Assembly: GCF_001039355.2 (NCBI RefSeq)
Contig: NW_019775409.1
Location: 27,950 to 91,949 of the forward strand
Direction: 5' to 3'
Source: Lingula anatina
Taxonomy: Eukaryota; Brachiopoda; Lingulata; Lingulida; Lingulidae
DNA: 64,000 nt
Shown: positions 1-13,216 of the stretch, one piece after another
Position numbering within the stretch: position 1 is the stretch's first letter
Layout of the letters: every line of letters begins with the position of its first letter
Made by a program: the position numbers and the translations under genes
Notes under the pieces: model-generated
Database searches by the model: none
What the model was told of the DNA's origin: nothing
Seen by the model: only the letters and a program-made list of their open reading frames with translations

Positions 1-113
1 TGGTAAGACCTAAAACACCTTCAAATGCAGAGCTTTTTATCAAATGAATGGTGAACAGGTAATTTCTCCATAAACCGTTTTTAAAAAAAGTACCCTCAAC
101 TTGACTATGACTT

Positions 114-842
114 TTACATCAAAGGTGACCACGGGCATGGAAACAGCAACTGAGAATGCTCTGGGACAGTTTTTACTTTGTCACTCAATTTTTCTTGCCA
201 CACCAGAAAATCGTCAGGGTCTTTACACTGCCACATTAGATATGCATTATCTTTTGGTCCAAGAATACTTGACCAGCCCCCGACCAGCTTGATATTTGTC
301 CCAGCCTGCAAACTCTGCAGCTCAGTAGTCAGAGTTAACATACTGGACTTATTATGGTTATACCTCTGCAGGAAATAGATGTTGCTTTTATCCTGATTCA
401 AATCTCCATCTGGTCCTGCAATGGCCCTGGTGAGCAGGTTGTCCTGTTTCCACCACATGGAAATGACTCGGTTGATATACTGAGACAGCCACTCGGGTTT
501 GCTGGCGAGGGAGGCGCGCACTTGGGCACGGTGCTTTAAACTGTCGTATTCCCAGATGTGAAACGCCTGGTTCATCCCCCCTATTTCAGATGTCCAAAAT
601 CCAATCAACTTGGAAGCTTTCAGTCTTATGTGTAATTTTTCTTCAGAAATAGCCATGAACTCCTTCATGTCTTTGGGGTATAAACTGTACGTGCGTATTT
701 CGTAGACTTTGTCAGTGGAATATTGTCGATATTGTTGACTGCTGCTGATGACACCCAAAGTGGAAAGATTGAACGCTTTTCCATTTACTGCTTCCTTGAG
801 GTTTGGTGACCAAAGAATTCCTGCAAGTGCTCTTGCTGCCAT
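114..842 (-). CDS. NIPSNAP3-like protein, complete and intronless
   Basis: A 242-residue protein read without introns. The ATG at 842 is preceded in frame by a stop (TAG, 858-860), so the longer GTG/TTG reading is not used; AAG ATG G is an acceptable Kozak context. Residues 1-40 are rich in Ala, Ser and basic residues, like a mitochondrial presequence. The first NIPSNAP ferredoxin-like (alpha-beta) repeat starts at VYEIRTYSLYPK and includes GFWTSEIGG and AFHIWEYDSLKHRAQVR; the second ends in the family signature QLLFPCPWSPLM (human NIPSNAP3A ends in a similar LLIP..FSPLK). The length fits NIPSNAP3 (about 247 residues). Family members are mitochondrial or vesicle-associated proteins linked to mitophagy signalling and trafficking; catalytic activity is not established. 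The absence of introns suggests a retrogene or intron loss (inference). It lies upstream of, and opposite to, the ACK-like exons. No poly(A) signal is seen before the window edge. Confidence 0.9.
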   Translation of the reverse strand: MAARALAGILWSPNLKEAVNGKAFNLSTLGVISSSQQYRQYSTDKVYEIRTYSLYPKDMKEFMAISEEKLHIRLKASKLIGFWTSEIGGMNQAFHIWEYDSLKHRAQVRASLASKPEWLSQYINRVISMWWKQDNLLTRAIAGPDGDLNQDKSNIYFLQRYNHNKSSMLTLTTELQSLQAGTNIKLVGGWSSILGPKDNAYLMWQCKDPDDFLVWQEKLSDKVKTVPEHSQLLFPCPWSPLM

Positions 843-3293
843 CTTTGCCAACACAACCTAATACTCAGAATGCTGTCCTGTGTGCTACATATACACACCA
901 CATGACATGTGCAGGGGACAGGCAGGTAACACCAGGCCTCAATACTTATACTCCATAGGGCACTGGAAGATAGAACCTATGGCCCAGACTATGGATAAAT
1001 AAATGTGACATTCAAGGACTTGAGATGACTTCCTTTGTCCAGGGCACTATAATTATATGGTGGCTGATCTTCAGGAATTTTCTGTTATGTAATTTCTACC
1101 TGCTCCCTGCATACACTGCACCAGGTATAATGTAAAGTTAACATATTTAAGTCAGAAGTGGGGAGTGGGGGGGGATGGGGGGGGGGGGCTTTGGGTCAGA
1201 AAATTTGTTCTGAATCAAAATTTAATATAGGTTCTATATGCCATTTCTCAAGTTGGATCGACTTAGAGGGTAACAAGATCCAATTTTTCAGAATGAGGAA
1301 ATAACTGGCTACAGACCTACTATGTGGATTTTAGTAGTGGAATCATTTTATGTTTTAGATGTAAAAAATACTTGGTGTTAATGCATCATCTGTATGGATT
1401 AATTATAGTGTGTCATGCAGATTTAAGATTGTTTGTTGCATCAGCAAATCTGAACACAATTTGAATTTAGATGTTATGGGAAAGTTAGGTTTCCTTATCC
1501 ACAATTTCGTTGGAGTTTTGAATTTAATATCTAGCTTATTAATGAAATAACACAGTTTCACCTATTTTTTTTTATCTAAGTTGGGCCCTTTGTGAATGCA
1601 TCCTTACCTCTCTCTGCCTCAGCAGTCATATACTGACTACAAACCAAATGTGGAAGATGATAGATAACAAAAAGTGGTCAGAACAATTTGTATGTAGTGG
1701 AGCTAGCCAGGCACCTCATGTTGGTCTTATGTAAATTTCCAAACAAGATTTGGATGTCCAGTCAGAAAGTCAGCACAGCAGCCACATATAAAACAACAAC
1801 AGTGTTTTGATGGTGTCAAGACACCGTAGCCTATGAAAATATCCAAACAACACAAAGCAGGTTAGAATTCAAGAGATTACACGCAGCATTGAGGTTATAG
1901 CAGGCGGTGGGTTGCAGTTTAGGAGATAAATTAGCTGTGGAAGGTATGACATATTTTACAAATAAACAAGGGTGAGGAATTGTTTGTAGAATTAAGGTTA
2001 GGGGTTGTTTTGGCCACCACTTTGGTCACAGTGTTGTCCAGTTTAGTGGACAGGAGCTGGTCGGAAGTTAATGATGATGTAACAGTTAAGATTACTGAAG
2101 CCGTCTAGACGAAGTGATTGCTCAGATAATTAGATTGACAGGTACGATAAGGTGTAGAATCTGAGTAGCCACTGGAATTTTAGAACATTTCAGAAACATT
2201 TGATTTTAACAGTGACCAGAAACTTCTTGAATTAATTTTTTTGAAAATTTATATTAACAAAAAATTTAATACATAACTTTTATATATAGTACAGCATTAC
2301 AGATCAAGACTTTTTTATATTGATTGAATGCCAAACAAGTTTTTGCTTTTTGTACAAAAGTTTTGAAATTTATTAATTTACATATTTATGAGTCTTTCAA
2401 TTAAATTAAAATTTATCTATTCCTTCTTTCAGGTGTTTGTCTATTCATTTATTTATCATTTACTTAATGATATGTCAATCAATCAAATAGATTTATCCAT
2501 TGTTCATTCAGTTGTTTATTTATTTGTTTGTTTGTTTATAATTTTAAAACCAGTTAGAACCAGTATTAGATCCATATATTCTGGTGTAGGTACTGTTAAG
2601 TCTTGTTGTGTGTGTGTGTATGACCTCAACACTCTAAGGCACCTTTACAACTGTACATGTACAGGGTACAGGCAGTGAAATAGTGTGGTGACTGCCCCCC
2701 TTTTGTTTTCTTAAACCAAGTCCCTGGCTTGATGTGTTTACCTGGCTTTATTTTACCTGTTATAGATCACTGGAGTTAACCTAGGGGACAAACAACCCCC
2801 GTCACCTGTAATATTACTGAACAATACTCACCTGGACTCCAGGCGTAAATACATGTGAATGCAGAAACGAGTAGAAGTAAACAAATAAATATTAGGGATT
2901 TTTAAAGAGTGTGATAAAAGGAAAACTTGAGTCTTTGTTTAAGGTGGAAAGATGCCCATAGGAAATGCAATTAACTTCTTTGAAATTTCTTTTGAAGAGA
3001 TATTAGAGTTGAAGCTCCAGGGGGACTGTGATCATAATGGTGTGGTGGGAGATTTGTGGTTGAGTTAAAGTCTTGTTCAAAGGAGAGTTTTTCATGTGTG
3101 AGTGACTAGCCTTTTACTTGTCTGCTGTAATATAGAAGAGAGAGAGGGAAAGAGAATTTTGCATTAACCTATATGTGTATGAATGAATGCCCTTTGCAAG
3201 CACACGACATCAGTGGCAGTAGGAATTATAGTAAAAAAAAAGAAATTATAACATTAGAGAGGTTCATAGATATGATACACAAATGTGTATATA
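843..3293. other. Non-coding stretch
   Basis: I see no coding exon. There is a G-rich run near 1160-1190 and AT-rich DNA with TTTG/TTTA runs near 2440-2540. CpG is scarce. If the ACK-like gene begins left of the window this is intron; otherwise it is the intergenic 5' side of the NIPSNAP-like gene. Confidence 0.5.
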
Positions 3294-3374
3294 TGCATGC
3301 ATGCATGGAACACTTACACGCACGCATGCATGCACGCACACACACACACGTACACACACACACACACCAGTTCA
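3294..3374. repeat. Compound GCAT/CA microsatellite
   Basis: Alternating purine-pyrimidine tract: GCAT repeats followed by CA repeats. The open frames across it on both strands are repeat artefacts (Cys/Val or His/Thr runs). Confidence 0.85.
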
Positions 3375-4039
3375 CACCACACTGCACACATTTCAGCACG
3401 TGGCCCGCAGGCTGAGTCACCAGCCATACACAATGCATCAAATATATTTACACTTCCAGTATGAGTCAGTGAAGGCCGAGTACAGTACACAGGCCCTCAT
3501 TTGATACTTTGTACTGGGGGGCTTAGCCTTTTATACTGTAATCTCTGGAATGCTGTGGAATGAATAATGTTAGCACAGGGACTTAACCACATTACACTTA
3601 GTACCAATCTACAGGACGGAGGACGGGAACGGGACTCTCCCGGAAGTGAAATAACGCCACACCGTGTGGACAGAGTAGAGTGACCAGTTACTGCTTAATT
3701 AGTTACTGACCATCTTGGTCATTTTTCTGACCTGTTTGACCAGTGGATTAGATCTAGGATACTGAAAGGAAACAAAGGATATTCAGGAAGGATTTGGTAG
3801 TTTAAAAGGTGCGTTATTTTTGTTTCACTTTTGTTATGAGTTCTGTTGAAAAAAAAAAAACAGGATATAGGATTAGTGATGTAGTTGATCTACGGTACAA
3901 GGACTGATAAGACTTTAGGTTGGGAGGGGTATTGGTCAGTTTTTGTTGCTCAAAGTTAACATGCTGATCATTTTACCTATGCAGTTCATATCAGTGGGAA
4001 AGAAAAAAACTTTGGGAGTTGTTAGGACCAGAAATCAGG

Positions 4040-4270
4040 ACTTACTCTAACTAGCGAGCGCAGACGTCCCTAGGTGGCGTTAGTTGTTCTATTTCGCGAA
4101 GCGCCATTAAAACTGTCCCCAGAGTATCAGATTTCAACCCGCTCTTACAATGCACGGCGTGTCTCAACTACTGCATCGGGAACAACCCTACCTTAACACG
4201 TGATAGAGAACAGCTGTTACTTCCTTTTGGGTATTGTTTTCGCGATCTACGAGAGGTCAGAAGTGAAAAT
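4040..4270. promoter_or_regulatory. CpG-rich islet in CpG-poor DNA
   Basis: This stretch holds many CpGs (for example GCGAGCGCAGACG, TTCGCGAAGCGCC, TTTTCGCGATC) while the flanking kilobases have very few. In a methylated, CpG-depleted invertebrate domain such an islet usually marks an unmethylated promoter. It lies upstream of the ACK-like exons on the plus strand and could be their promoter, or an internal one. No first coding exon was recognised in it. The assignment is inference. Confidence 0.35.
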
Positions 4271-7200
4271 TTTTAAGGGCAAACTTTTAAACTGATTTAT
4301 TTTTTGAAGTCGGCAAAGGGCGGCAAGACAAAATATATGCCATGTAGAAGAACAAGGACTAAGGTTTCTAACCAACATTTCAGATTTTTGGGCAAATTTG
4401 GGCAAATATTTTTTTTGTAATTTATTTCAACGCCCCCCCCNGTTTTTAACATTCTCATAGAATCATCAGCTTTTCCGTTAATTGGTGTTAATCTGCTTAT
4501 CTGATTGTATTCAGCAAAAGTTCCTGCAGAGTTGGATCGATTTATGTAGCCCAATAGCTTTAAAATGGGAATGAGGCCTTACGGTTTTAAAACTCAAGAC
4601 GTTGTGACCATAAAGATTATGACTGCAGTTGTTTTGAGCACAAATTAGAAAAACATGCATGTTTCACCCTGTGGAAAGAATTCCTGAGCCCTTTCTTGTT
4701 CCACACTTTAATGTGGCATTTACAATTCTGAGCCATTAATTCTTACTTTATACCTTACCATACTGGACTTATGGCAGCATGCACTTGTACGGTAACTGTT
4801 CAGGGAAATTGAAAAAAATAAATTAATGAACTATGTTCTCCTCTGCAATATTTTTCTAGTCATAACTGAAACAGTTAATGTGTGATCGAGTATTTTGTTG
4901 AGAAAAAAAAAACTTACTAAACAGGTCTTAAAAAGTTTGATATTGAAACAATTATTGTGGTGTGTGAAATTATCCAGTAATACCATAACAGTACGTAATT
5001 TATTAGTATAGTTTTGGCACATGTTCTGATGCATTGTGTGTAATACATTAACAACATACTTTCTTCTAGTTTATCAAGTGATGGCCCTCTCAGACACTGC
5101 ACAGAGAGATATTAAAGAGAAGGGTCATTCAAAAAGTGAACATGCATTTGAGTCATGTCAATGACACACACAGTTTCTGTAACGTTTGCATAATTGTTTT
5201 CACCCTTTTTGATTTCAGTTGATTTTTTTTTCCGTATTGAAGGGTACTTAAGTATAAAACAGCAGAAATAATTTTGCAGTTAAGTTAAAATTATGCATAT
5301 ATTATGTAAAATGTGACATTACCAAATATTTCACCTTTTATTTATGGAATGACCCAGCAAGGACGTGATAGAAAGTAATATAGAGAACGAAGCATGCTGT
5401 ATAATATTTAGTCCTTCCTTAACATGAGCCTTTTTAGCTGTATAGGCTGAAATATGGAATATTCATTTGATTTATTTTCCCTCTATCACATTTTACAATG
5501 ACTTTGACCCACATAGTATTATGTACATACGTTTTTAATGCAGACATATAGGAGGGTTAAAAGATACCTACAGAGAAACTGGATATATAGTAGGTAGGTT
5601 AGTTAAGGTGACTGACTGGTGGGTGATTGAATTTATATCTGAGTCCTTTCTTTTCATCATTACTGGTACCTGTGCCAAGGAAGATAGTGTTTTTACCTCG
5701 TTGGTTTGTGAGTTAATGGCTTAACTTGAAAAGTTCTGGGCAGATTTGAATTAATTTTCGGGATAGGTCAGGAACTGACCAACTTAAAATTGCTGAGATA
5801 GAATAGATTGAAAACCGAAAGTGAAGGTTAAATGAGACAAATTTTATCAAGGGAAAACACAGATGACCTGGAGGTATTCTGTCCACATTCTTTCCCCCCT
5901 CATCAACCATAGAGAGTAATCTGTAATTAATGTTCAGAGTGATGACAGAGAAGAGGAGATGTGTAGTGGACAGGTGATGCCAGGGGTTCCCCACTGTCTC
6001 TGGGTGAATAATAGGGGATGAGGCTTATACACGGGACACTGGGCAAATTCATGCTGGGCTCAGGCAGAGCGAGCAGTGCCGATCCAAATGATGAAACTCC
6101 TGGTTTTATGAATTACATTTGCCCTGATGTTCATTAATGTACATAAATATAAAGCATTTCTGAGCTTGAACAAAAAGAAGGAAATTTGTTATAAAAGTGA
6201 AAGTTTGATCAGAAAGGTGTGATTAAAACCACCTGCATTTTCTTAGTGATTGAGGCTGATCAAAGTAAATACACTGTGAATGTAGGCTGTGCAGATGAGA
6301 TGGGGAGATGTGGGGGGGGGGGGGGGAGAGTCAGTACTAAAGAAATGGTAAGGAATAAGGTTAGTGTTTTTGCATAGACCAGAAATTAATTGTGTCATTT
6401 GATGTCTCCAGATGAGCATGCTGATCTACCTGAGATAATGTCCTGTGAGACAATGACAATCACTTTTATTAGACTAACTGTCTCATTACACCAAATATCA
6501 TGTCGTAGATAAGTTAACGTTGGTTTAGATAACACATCACCTTTGTTTAAACTGACCCATATACCAAGACATCCCCCCACAGGATGAGGGGGGTGGGGCA
6601 GGTGACAGGAAACGAGGGAGTGACATCTAAGGTAGTGTCATCCTGATATATTACACCCAGTAGACAAGACTGAGATACTAATATGCTGCTACAGAGTAAG
6701 GTGAGGTTTACAGCTAGGGAAACATATAGACTTTATAAATTCAGCTGAATGATATTTGACACATTGTACTAGTATTTTGTAAACAGTCTTAGAAATGTTG
6801 AACTTAATTGGTACTGGTTAAGGTTGATCACAGGGATATATCTGGTAGTGACTTGTGAAGAAGATGTATACAGGATTATAATACTGTAGTACTTGTATAG
6901 CTACCATGGAAGTTCTTGGACATCATAAAAATAGTGTTCTTTAGTGGTGCTTTATTTAACAATACACAGCTTGACACTGAAGATATTGAATTCACTTTAA
7001 AGCACAATAAAGTCAACTAAAGGAAATTTTAAAATTTTTGGAGGAGACCTTTACATCTTAACCCTTCTTTGTAGAGTAATTCAGTGACTTTTTATTCTAA
7101 TTTTTTTCCTACAAAATTCCTAGCACATTTCTATGACAATATACATTGTGTTATCTTTATAGTAGCCTTATATAGTAGTGTAAACTACAGAGGTAGGGCA

Positions 7201-7504
7201 GTCATTCTGAGGTGAAGAACTCTCTCGTGTCAGCGCGGTAACTGTGGTCTTCGTCAGACACCACTCCTCGTTCTCATCTTGATTCAGGATGTTTATCTGT
7301 GAACACATTGAGACACATTTGCTGGCAGAAATTGGTGGTCTCCTGTGTGACCTTCACAGTTAACTAGCACTAGTAGGTGGTTTGGAAAATTAGTGTTTTG
7401 ACTGCCAAGTGAAATGTTTCTGTTATGATTGGAATATTAGAATATTTTAACCAGTGGAAGATACTGTTTGTATGGCAATCGAAAGGATTTGGTAGTACTG
7501 AGAA
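4271..7504. other. Non-coding stretch with single-N join at 4441
   Basis: No coding exon recognised. A C homopolymer runs directly into a single N at 4441, which looks like a contig join. A G run lies near 6312-6328. The rest is ordinary AT-rich, CpG-poor DNA. Confidence 0.5.
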
Positions 7505-7620
7505 TGAGAAAAGAGAGAGAAAGAAAGAGATGGAGGAAAGTGAGGGAGAGATTGAGAGAAAGAGAGATAGAAGTAGAGAGGGAAGAGAGAGAGAAAATGC
7601 TGGAAGGAGAGAAGAAAGAC
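7505..7620 (+). repeat. Purine-rich GA/GAA tract
   Basis: About 115 bases almost wholly A and G on the plus strand, an imperfect GAGA/GAAA repeat. It creates a spurious Arg/Glu-rich open frame (7425-7857) that has no homologous look outside the repeat. Confidence 0.75.
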
Positions 7621-8965
7621 ATCAAGATCGCAAAGATGATATTAAGTTGGAAGTATATAGCTCTGAAGGACAAATGCTCACACCCCACTGAATATTATAA
7701 AATAGTACCAAACAAGGCATGGAATTCTCTGTACATCTCACCTCAGGCGAGCTCTATAATGCCGCAGTTGAGCAGTCCCATTGTTCGGGTAGACTTATCA
7801 CAGAGAACACCACCTTTAGCTTGGTGTCTCACTGCTCACAAGAACACTGTAGGCTGAGAGGTGGTCTTAACTGTTAGACTGGAAGTTTTAGTCGACTACT
7901 TTATTTTAGGGACAAATTTTTTGTCGTCTACTAAACTAGAGTAACTAGTTAGCTAAAGTCATAGATTTACAGAAATGCTGCCTATCCTATTTAACCAGGC
8001 TCAGAACTCAAAACTGAACCAAACTTGGTCTAAAAGTGAAGATCAACTCACGTTATCAGGCCCTAGGGTTTCAAAATAATTTACTTGTTAGAATTGAATG
8101 TCCCATCGTAATTCCACAGTGACATTAACAGTTAGAAATCAAATCACCATGTAGAAAGGTCCTTACTTAAACACTGACAGTGAGCTTGAATAATTATAAT
8201 GTTACAGTGGCAACTTATGTTAACAAAAGTGATGAAATTCAATAGAAAGAAGGTTGACTCTTGTATATTTATGAAGGAATTCTATTGAAATCCCAGATGG
8301 GGTTTTAAGAGATACATCATTAGAAAAAAGATTTCAGCCACCTGACAAGACTTCATACCTGTCATTATTGTCAATGTGGCACTCTTATTGTGCCTGGTCA
8401 AGATCAGTTCATACCAGTCACAACTTAAACAAGAAATATGTTACTAGGTGACTTAATTTCACAAAGACAGTTATCAGACATAATATTGATAAACCCCTAT
8501 CTTGCTATACTCTCCTATTATCACACATATAGGATATACTGTAATATAATTCTATAATCCTAAAAAACGGATAATAAATTGCATGATTACCAACTAAGGT
8601 CACAGTGATCAAAACACTGGGGAATCACCAAGAGCTCTAGTGACAAGCCTCTGCAATTTTTAGTCATGAATATCAATTTTAATATTTTGAAATAAGCCAT
8701 CGTGTTGTGTTACAATGCTGATTAGACTATTTCTGGTTCAAGTTAGCTCTGATGTGAACATGAACCCAGGCAGAGGACCCATCCGTAACAGTGTATGGTA
8801 ACTGATACCCAGTAAGTTGTAGCATGCAAAGAAAAGGTGTCATGTAGATCAAAGCCTGTTCAGATAAATATTTTTATCCTATTTTATTTTCAAAATAAAT
8901 GTTTAGAGGTCAACTAGAAAAAAATAGTTGTTGATTTTGTGATGGGATGGTAACATAGCCAAGCA
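7621..8965. other. Non-coding stretch
   Basis: No exon, RNA gene or repeat recognised before the MITE at 8966. Confidence 0.45.
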
Positions 8966-9134
8966 CAGGGGCGGATTTAGGCCGTCTTCTGGGTCTTCCG
9001 GAAGACGGTCAGATTTTCAAGTTTACATTGACGGGTATCTAATTTTTTCTGTCGGAAGACAGTCAAAAAATGGAGGATGGACCAACAAATATAATATGGA
9101 AGACTGTCAGAAAATATCTCTGGATCCGCCCCTG
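8966..9134. mobile_element. MITE with CAGGGGCGGAT termini, copy 1
   Basis: 169 bp bounded by inverted termini CAGGGGCGGATTTAGG and (reverse complement of the right end) CAGGGGCGGATCCAGA. The flanking 5 bp AAGCA (8961-8965 and 9135-9139) is a target-site duplication. The interior has no coding capacity; it repeats a GTCTTC-GGAAGAC motif in inverted pairs, so the element can fold back. This is a non-autonomous DNA transposon; the superfamily is not assignable from the termini alone. Confidence 0.85.
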
Positions 9135-9330
9135 AAGCATGTGTTTATAGCAGAACATGTCATGGTAAAGATAATGCAGGTGATTGGTTGACTGCTTTAA
9201 CTCTTGCAGAGGATGGGAGTTTCCTCAATAATTTATCATCTGACTTAACGTTGGAGCACCCACTAGTCCCCGATTTCTGGATAATCAACTAAAATTAGCT
9301 GTGGCTAGTTGCTTAATAATTGCCTGCAGA

Positions 9331-9512
9331 GTTGTGTGTGTGTGTGTGTGTGGGTGTGCATGTATGTCTGGGTGTATATCTGTGTATGTATGTATGTGTG
9401 TGTGTGTCTCAATGTATTTATGTATCTGTGTATGGGTATGTATGTGTATGTCTGTATGTATGCGTGTGTGTGTTTGTGTGTGTGTGTGTGCATGTATGCG
9501 TGTATAGGCATG
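9331..9512. repeat. TG / TATG compound microsatellite
   Basis: Interrupted TG, TATG and TGTA repeats over about 180 bp. Several overlapping open frames here are repeat artefacts. Confidence 0.85.
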
Positions 9513-12500
9513 CGGTTATGTTTGGGAGAGGCCATTAACAATGTGTCAAATGGACTGTAGACAGACCAACAATTCTTTGCTCCCACTTGACTGTGATATC
9601 TGAACAGTCAGTCAAAAATTAGCTGTTCATTTTATCATCACTGATAACTCTATCATTCATCAAGATCAACTGTTAATTTTATCATCCATGAGGACAGGTA
9701 TATAGTTGATATGCTTGGTCAGATGAGGAGAGTAATTAGTCAGAATTTGCTGCTCAACCAGGTGATTTGGGTAGGTGATTTTTACCGAGATAAAGTACAG
9801 GGAAGTTAGCAGCAGGGAATATTGACATCAGGTCAGTTTTAATTTTGGGGGGGTTTGTCGTTTTTATGGTCTGAATTGGGAAAGATAAATAGCTTTGCAG
9901 GATATTTAGACAGAAAATGAATTTGGGACATATTCAAATGTGCGTACATGCAGGAAGTTGTCAGATTGTTGTGATTCATAGTCACTGTGGTTAAGGAAAT
10001 ACCTCAATGTATTGGAACCAAATTGATTTATCTTATTATCCCCAATATTTAACTAAGAAACTGCCCAGTGGCCATTCTCAAGTACCATTGGACGGAGTGC
10101 TGAAGTGGACAGTATCAAAATTTTGCCCAGCGGTCAGTCTTATGACTGGGCTTTGTCCAGTTCACTTCTGACCACGTGAGAGATTATAAGGAATCATAAA
10201 CTTAGTAAGCCTTACTCCTTTTGTCCACCTGTGTGATAGAGAAGCTGCGTTCACCTCGAGACTTACTTAGACCAGAAGTAGACTTAAGTGATGATATTAA
10301 ATATCAATTTATCAAAAAGTTTTAGTTATATCCTCTTTAGCTTTAAACCGATGACCTGGTTTTTAAAAAGTAAATGTAATTTTATGGCCTCAGCTAAGAA
10401 ATATCTGACTGTATTCCATTTTTGACTTAAGTCATCTTTTGAAATAGGTTTCCAGATACATTTAGTGGACGTTTAGTGATATCAGTTCACTTGATCCTGA
10501 TGTGAACATACTATTAATCCCTTTGGGCACCAGAGCAGTAGAGGAAGAAATTATTGGCAGGGAGATAGAGTTGCAGGTGCTCCAGTCTGGTAGAATGAGT
10601 TCCCCTTGTGTCACAGACAGCCTAATTCTCAGCAAACTAGCAGGATTCTCTGGAGTACATTTTATTCCTCAGTCCAGTTTCATTTTAGAACCTGTCTGAA
10701 TTCGGCTACAGTGAGAGAATGATAGAAAAAAGTGCCCTAGCAGGGAGCTGGGCAGTCTTGCAGGTGCTTTGAAAGGATGGCAGAGAAACGTTCTCAAGCA
10801 GAACGAGGTCTTGCAGGTGCATTTGGTCAGATGCAGTGACACATGGAGCAGTGAATCAGAGGATTCCCTCCTCATGACAGAGCCAGAGACTCAGTGGATG
10901 TGAATGTTATTCGAGGTTGACTTGAAAGTTATAAGACAGGCATCGCACAGAACAGTCAAGTTCTGATGAGAAAATTATTGTACCTGCGTTAATGGTCAGG
11001 TGTTCTCTTGATGGAGAGAGGTTGTTCACACTGACTGTTGTATATATTTACCTTTCTGAAGAGAGTGGGATAGGTAGTTAGAGAAGCAGTTACTCTGGAC
11101 AGATAGAAACTTTGGAAGGCCATTCCAGACTTTTTATTTTTAGTCCAAATTGATTGTTCACTGTCAGAGAGGGAATTTTGAGAAAGGCGCTGCATCAGAG
11201 ATAATAGTTGAAAAGAATTTTCACAAAAGTACTTTTATTTTTTGGGACCTGTGCCTTCATAATCATGTAAGTATGATGCATTGGTTTTGATATTAGAGTA
11301 GAAGTAAACACATATAATGTGGTGAGTAGATTGATCAATTTGTTGAAATGATGTATACCGGTTTTACTGATGGTTTCATATTCAAAAGAGAGGTGGTCAC
11401 TAAATAAAGTTTGAACTCCTTGATGATATAACTAACAACCTTGAGACCTCCCCGATAAAAAATAAAGATCCCTTTTAAGCCAGTTTAGTAAATAATCGTA
11501 TAAGTTTATAAAACGAACTGTAAAAAGAACTATGTTTTGTCAAGAGATGTTATCATACCACATACAGATTTATAATGAAATCTTTAATCATGTTATGTCT
11601 CGAAGCATGTTTACCTATGTTCTTATCGTGTTTGAGATTTCTCAGCGTGAGAGATAACGACATGACATTTTGGATAAGATGTTGTTTACAAATAGCTCAC
11701 GCTCCTTGCTTTGCATAATCTCAGGATTCCTGGAAGGTTGTGTGCTGGAATGACACACTGACATGAATTTGAAAAAAAAAAATTATAGATCTTTATTTTT
11801 TATTTAATTTAATTTAATTTTATTTTATTTTATTATTTATGCTGGTTTGGAAGTTGACTAAAATTTCTCTATCTCAAAGTGAAGTTCAACTTTTGATCAA
11901 GACTCATTCTATTGTCAGACAGTATGGATAGGCCCTGGTTTTAAACTTGGTCCTATTCTTCTGTTCTGTGTATTCTTTATTACATGCTCTGCTGGCTGTG
12001 TCTCCTCCTGTTCTCTGTTCTCTGTGATGGCGGATGTGGAAAATTAAAGTCGGATTAAGTTGAAAATTTTGAAGTTCATTGATGGAGCATTAATGATGCT
12101 CTTTGTAGGAAATGTCATAAGTGTGTTTTTGAAGCATTTATTTTTATTTAACAGCTGTGTTTGGATCATAAGATCCCATCTGTAGTTCTGAATTAGGAGT
12201 TGATTTTTTTTTAATGCAACTGATAAAAACATGTTTCCTGTTAAGGCATATTTATTTTTCTGTTCATGTTTACGTAAAACTTATTTTTGTTTAAGGTGGA
12301 AGAATTTGAATTCTAAAAGAAATAAACATTTCTTTTCTTTAGCTGGCTGTTCTCCTAGATTTTCTCGCACAGTTGTTTCTTTATTAATGGATAAATTAGG
12401 GAATGCATTTTTTTGTGAGAAAATTTTCATTCCTTGCAAGTTTTATTTTTCCCTTCACATACTCTTGTTGCACAGTCATCACATAATTAATGGTGATTTA

Positions 12501-12930
12501 AAATGATACGGTTGATCGGAGACAATTAACCTCGCAATCGCTCCCTGCCTCTCCTTTGTTTTATTTCATCATTTTTTACTCTCATAAATACTTGTTTTAA
12601 TAGTCATCAGTGTATTTTTTCCATATTCGGGCCACCAAAACCCTGACCTTGCCTCTTAACACAAGGGACTGTTCAATTTTGTTGCAATCAATTGAAGCTG
12701 ACGCAGCCTATGCATTATTATTTCTATTTCAAAAAAAAAAAAAAAAAAGGCCTGAAAATTGTTCTGATTTAATTCATAAACCTTCTTTTTTTGTATTACT
12801 CATATAATATGGGATTGGGAAATTCTCAGTAAATGAGCTGTAAGGTGTATTCATACTTGACAATTGGAAATGTGTTTCAAAAGAAGGAAAAAATGACCTG
12901 CCTGAGCACAATGGAATTGACTGCAATTTT
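9513..12930. other. Non-coding stretch
   Basis: No coding exon recognised. Contains TTTAA/TTTTA-rich DNA near 11795-11840 and poly(A) near 12730-12747. Short open frames (10502-10699, 12231-12506) show no domain or splice context. Confidence 0.45.
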
Positions 12931-13051
12931 TTTCTTTTCTCTGTTATTAAGTTACTGCAATTAGTGCTACACATTGGAGGGCATACAGGGGTTTCCTTTC
13001 TCTGTTATAAAGTTACTGCAATTAATGCTACACATTGGAGGCGCACAGGGG
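12931..13051. repeat. 60-bp tandem duplication
   Basis: Two adjacent copies of a roughly 60-bp unit (12931-12991 and 12992-13051) that differ at a few bases and both contain GTTACTGCAATTA and CTACACATTGGAG. Both end in CAGGGG, the tip of the MITE that follows the second copy. Confidence 0.8.
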
Positions 13052-13216
13052 TAGATGGAAGCCGTCTTTTGGGTCTTTCCAAGGACGGTGAGAATTTTTC
13101 AAGTTTACATTGATTGGCATCTAATTTTTCTATCAGAAGAGGGGTTAATAAATGAAGGATGGATTAACAAAGATAATTTGGAAGACTGTCAGAAAATATC
13201 TCCGGATCTGTCCCTG
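13046..13216. mobile_element. MITE with CAGGGG termini, copy 2
   Basis: Clearly homologous to the element at 8966-9134: shared TCAAGTTTACATTGA, a stretch like ACAAA-ATAAT-TGGAAGAC, and GTCAGAAAATATCTC near the right end. The termini are decayed (CAGGGGTAGAT and CCGGATCTGTCCCTG). An older copy of the same family. Confidence 0.75.

Noticed and set aside
3601-3800. Possible first exon of the ACK-like gene
   Set aside because: No open frame with a phase-1 donor could be supported.
7425-7857. Arg/Glu-rich open frame of 129 residues
   Set aside because: It is produced by a GA-rich simple repeat. The part outside the repeat shows no family, and there is no splice or start support.
9301-9586. Overlapping Cys/Val- and His/Thr-rich open frames on both strands
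   Set aside because: They are translations of a TG/TATG microsatellite.
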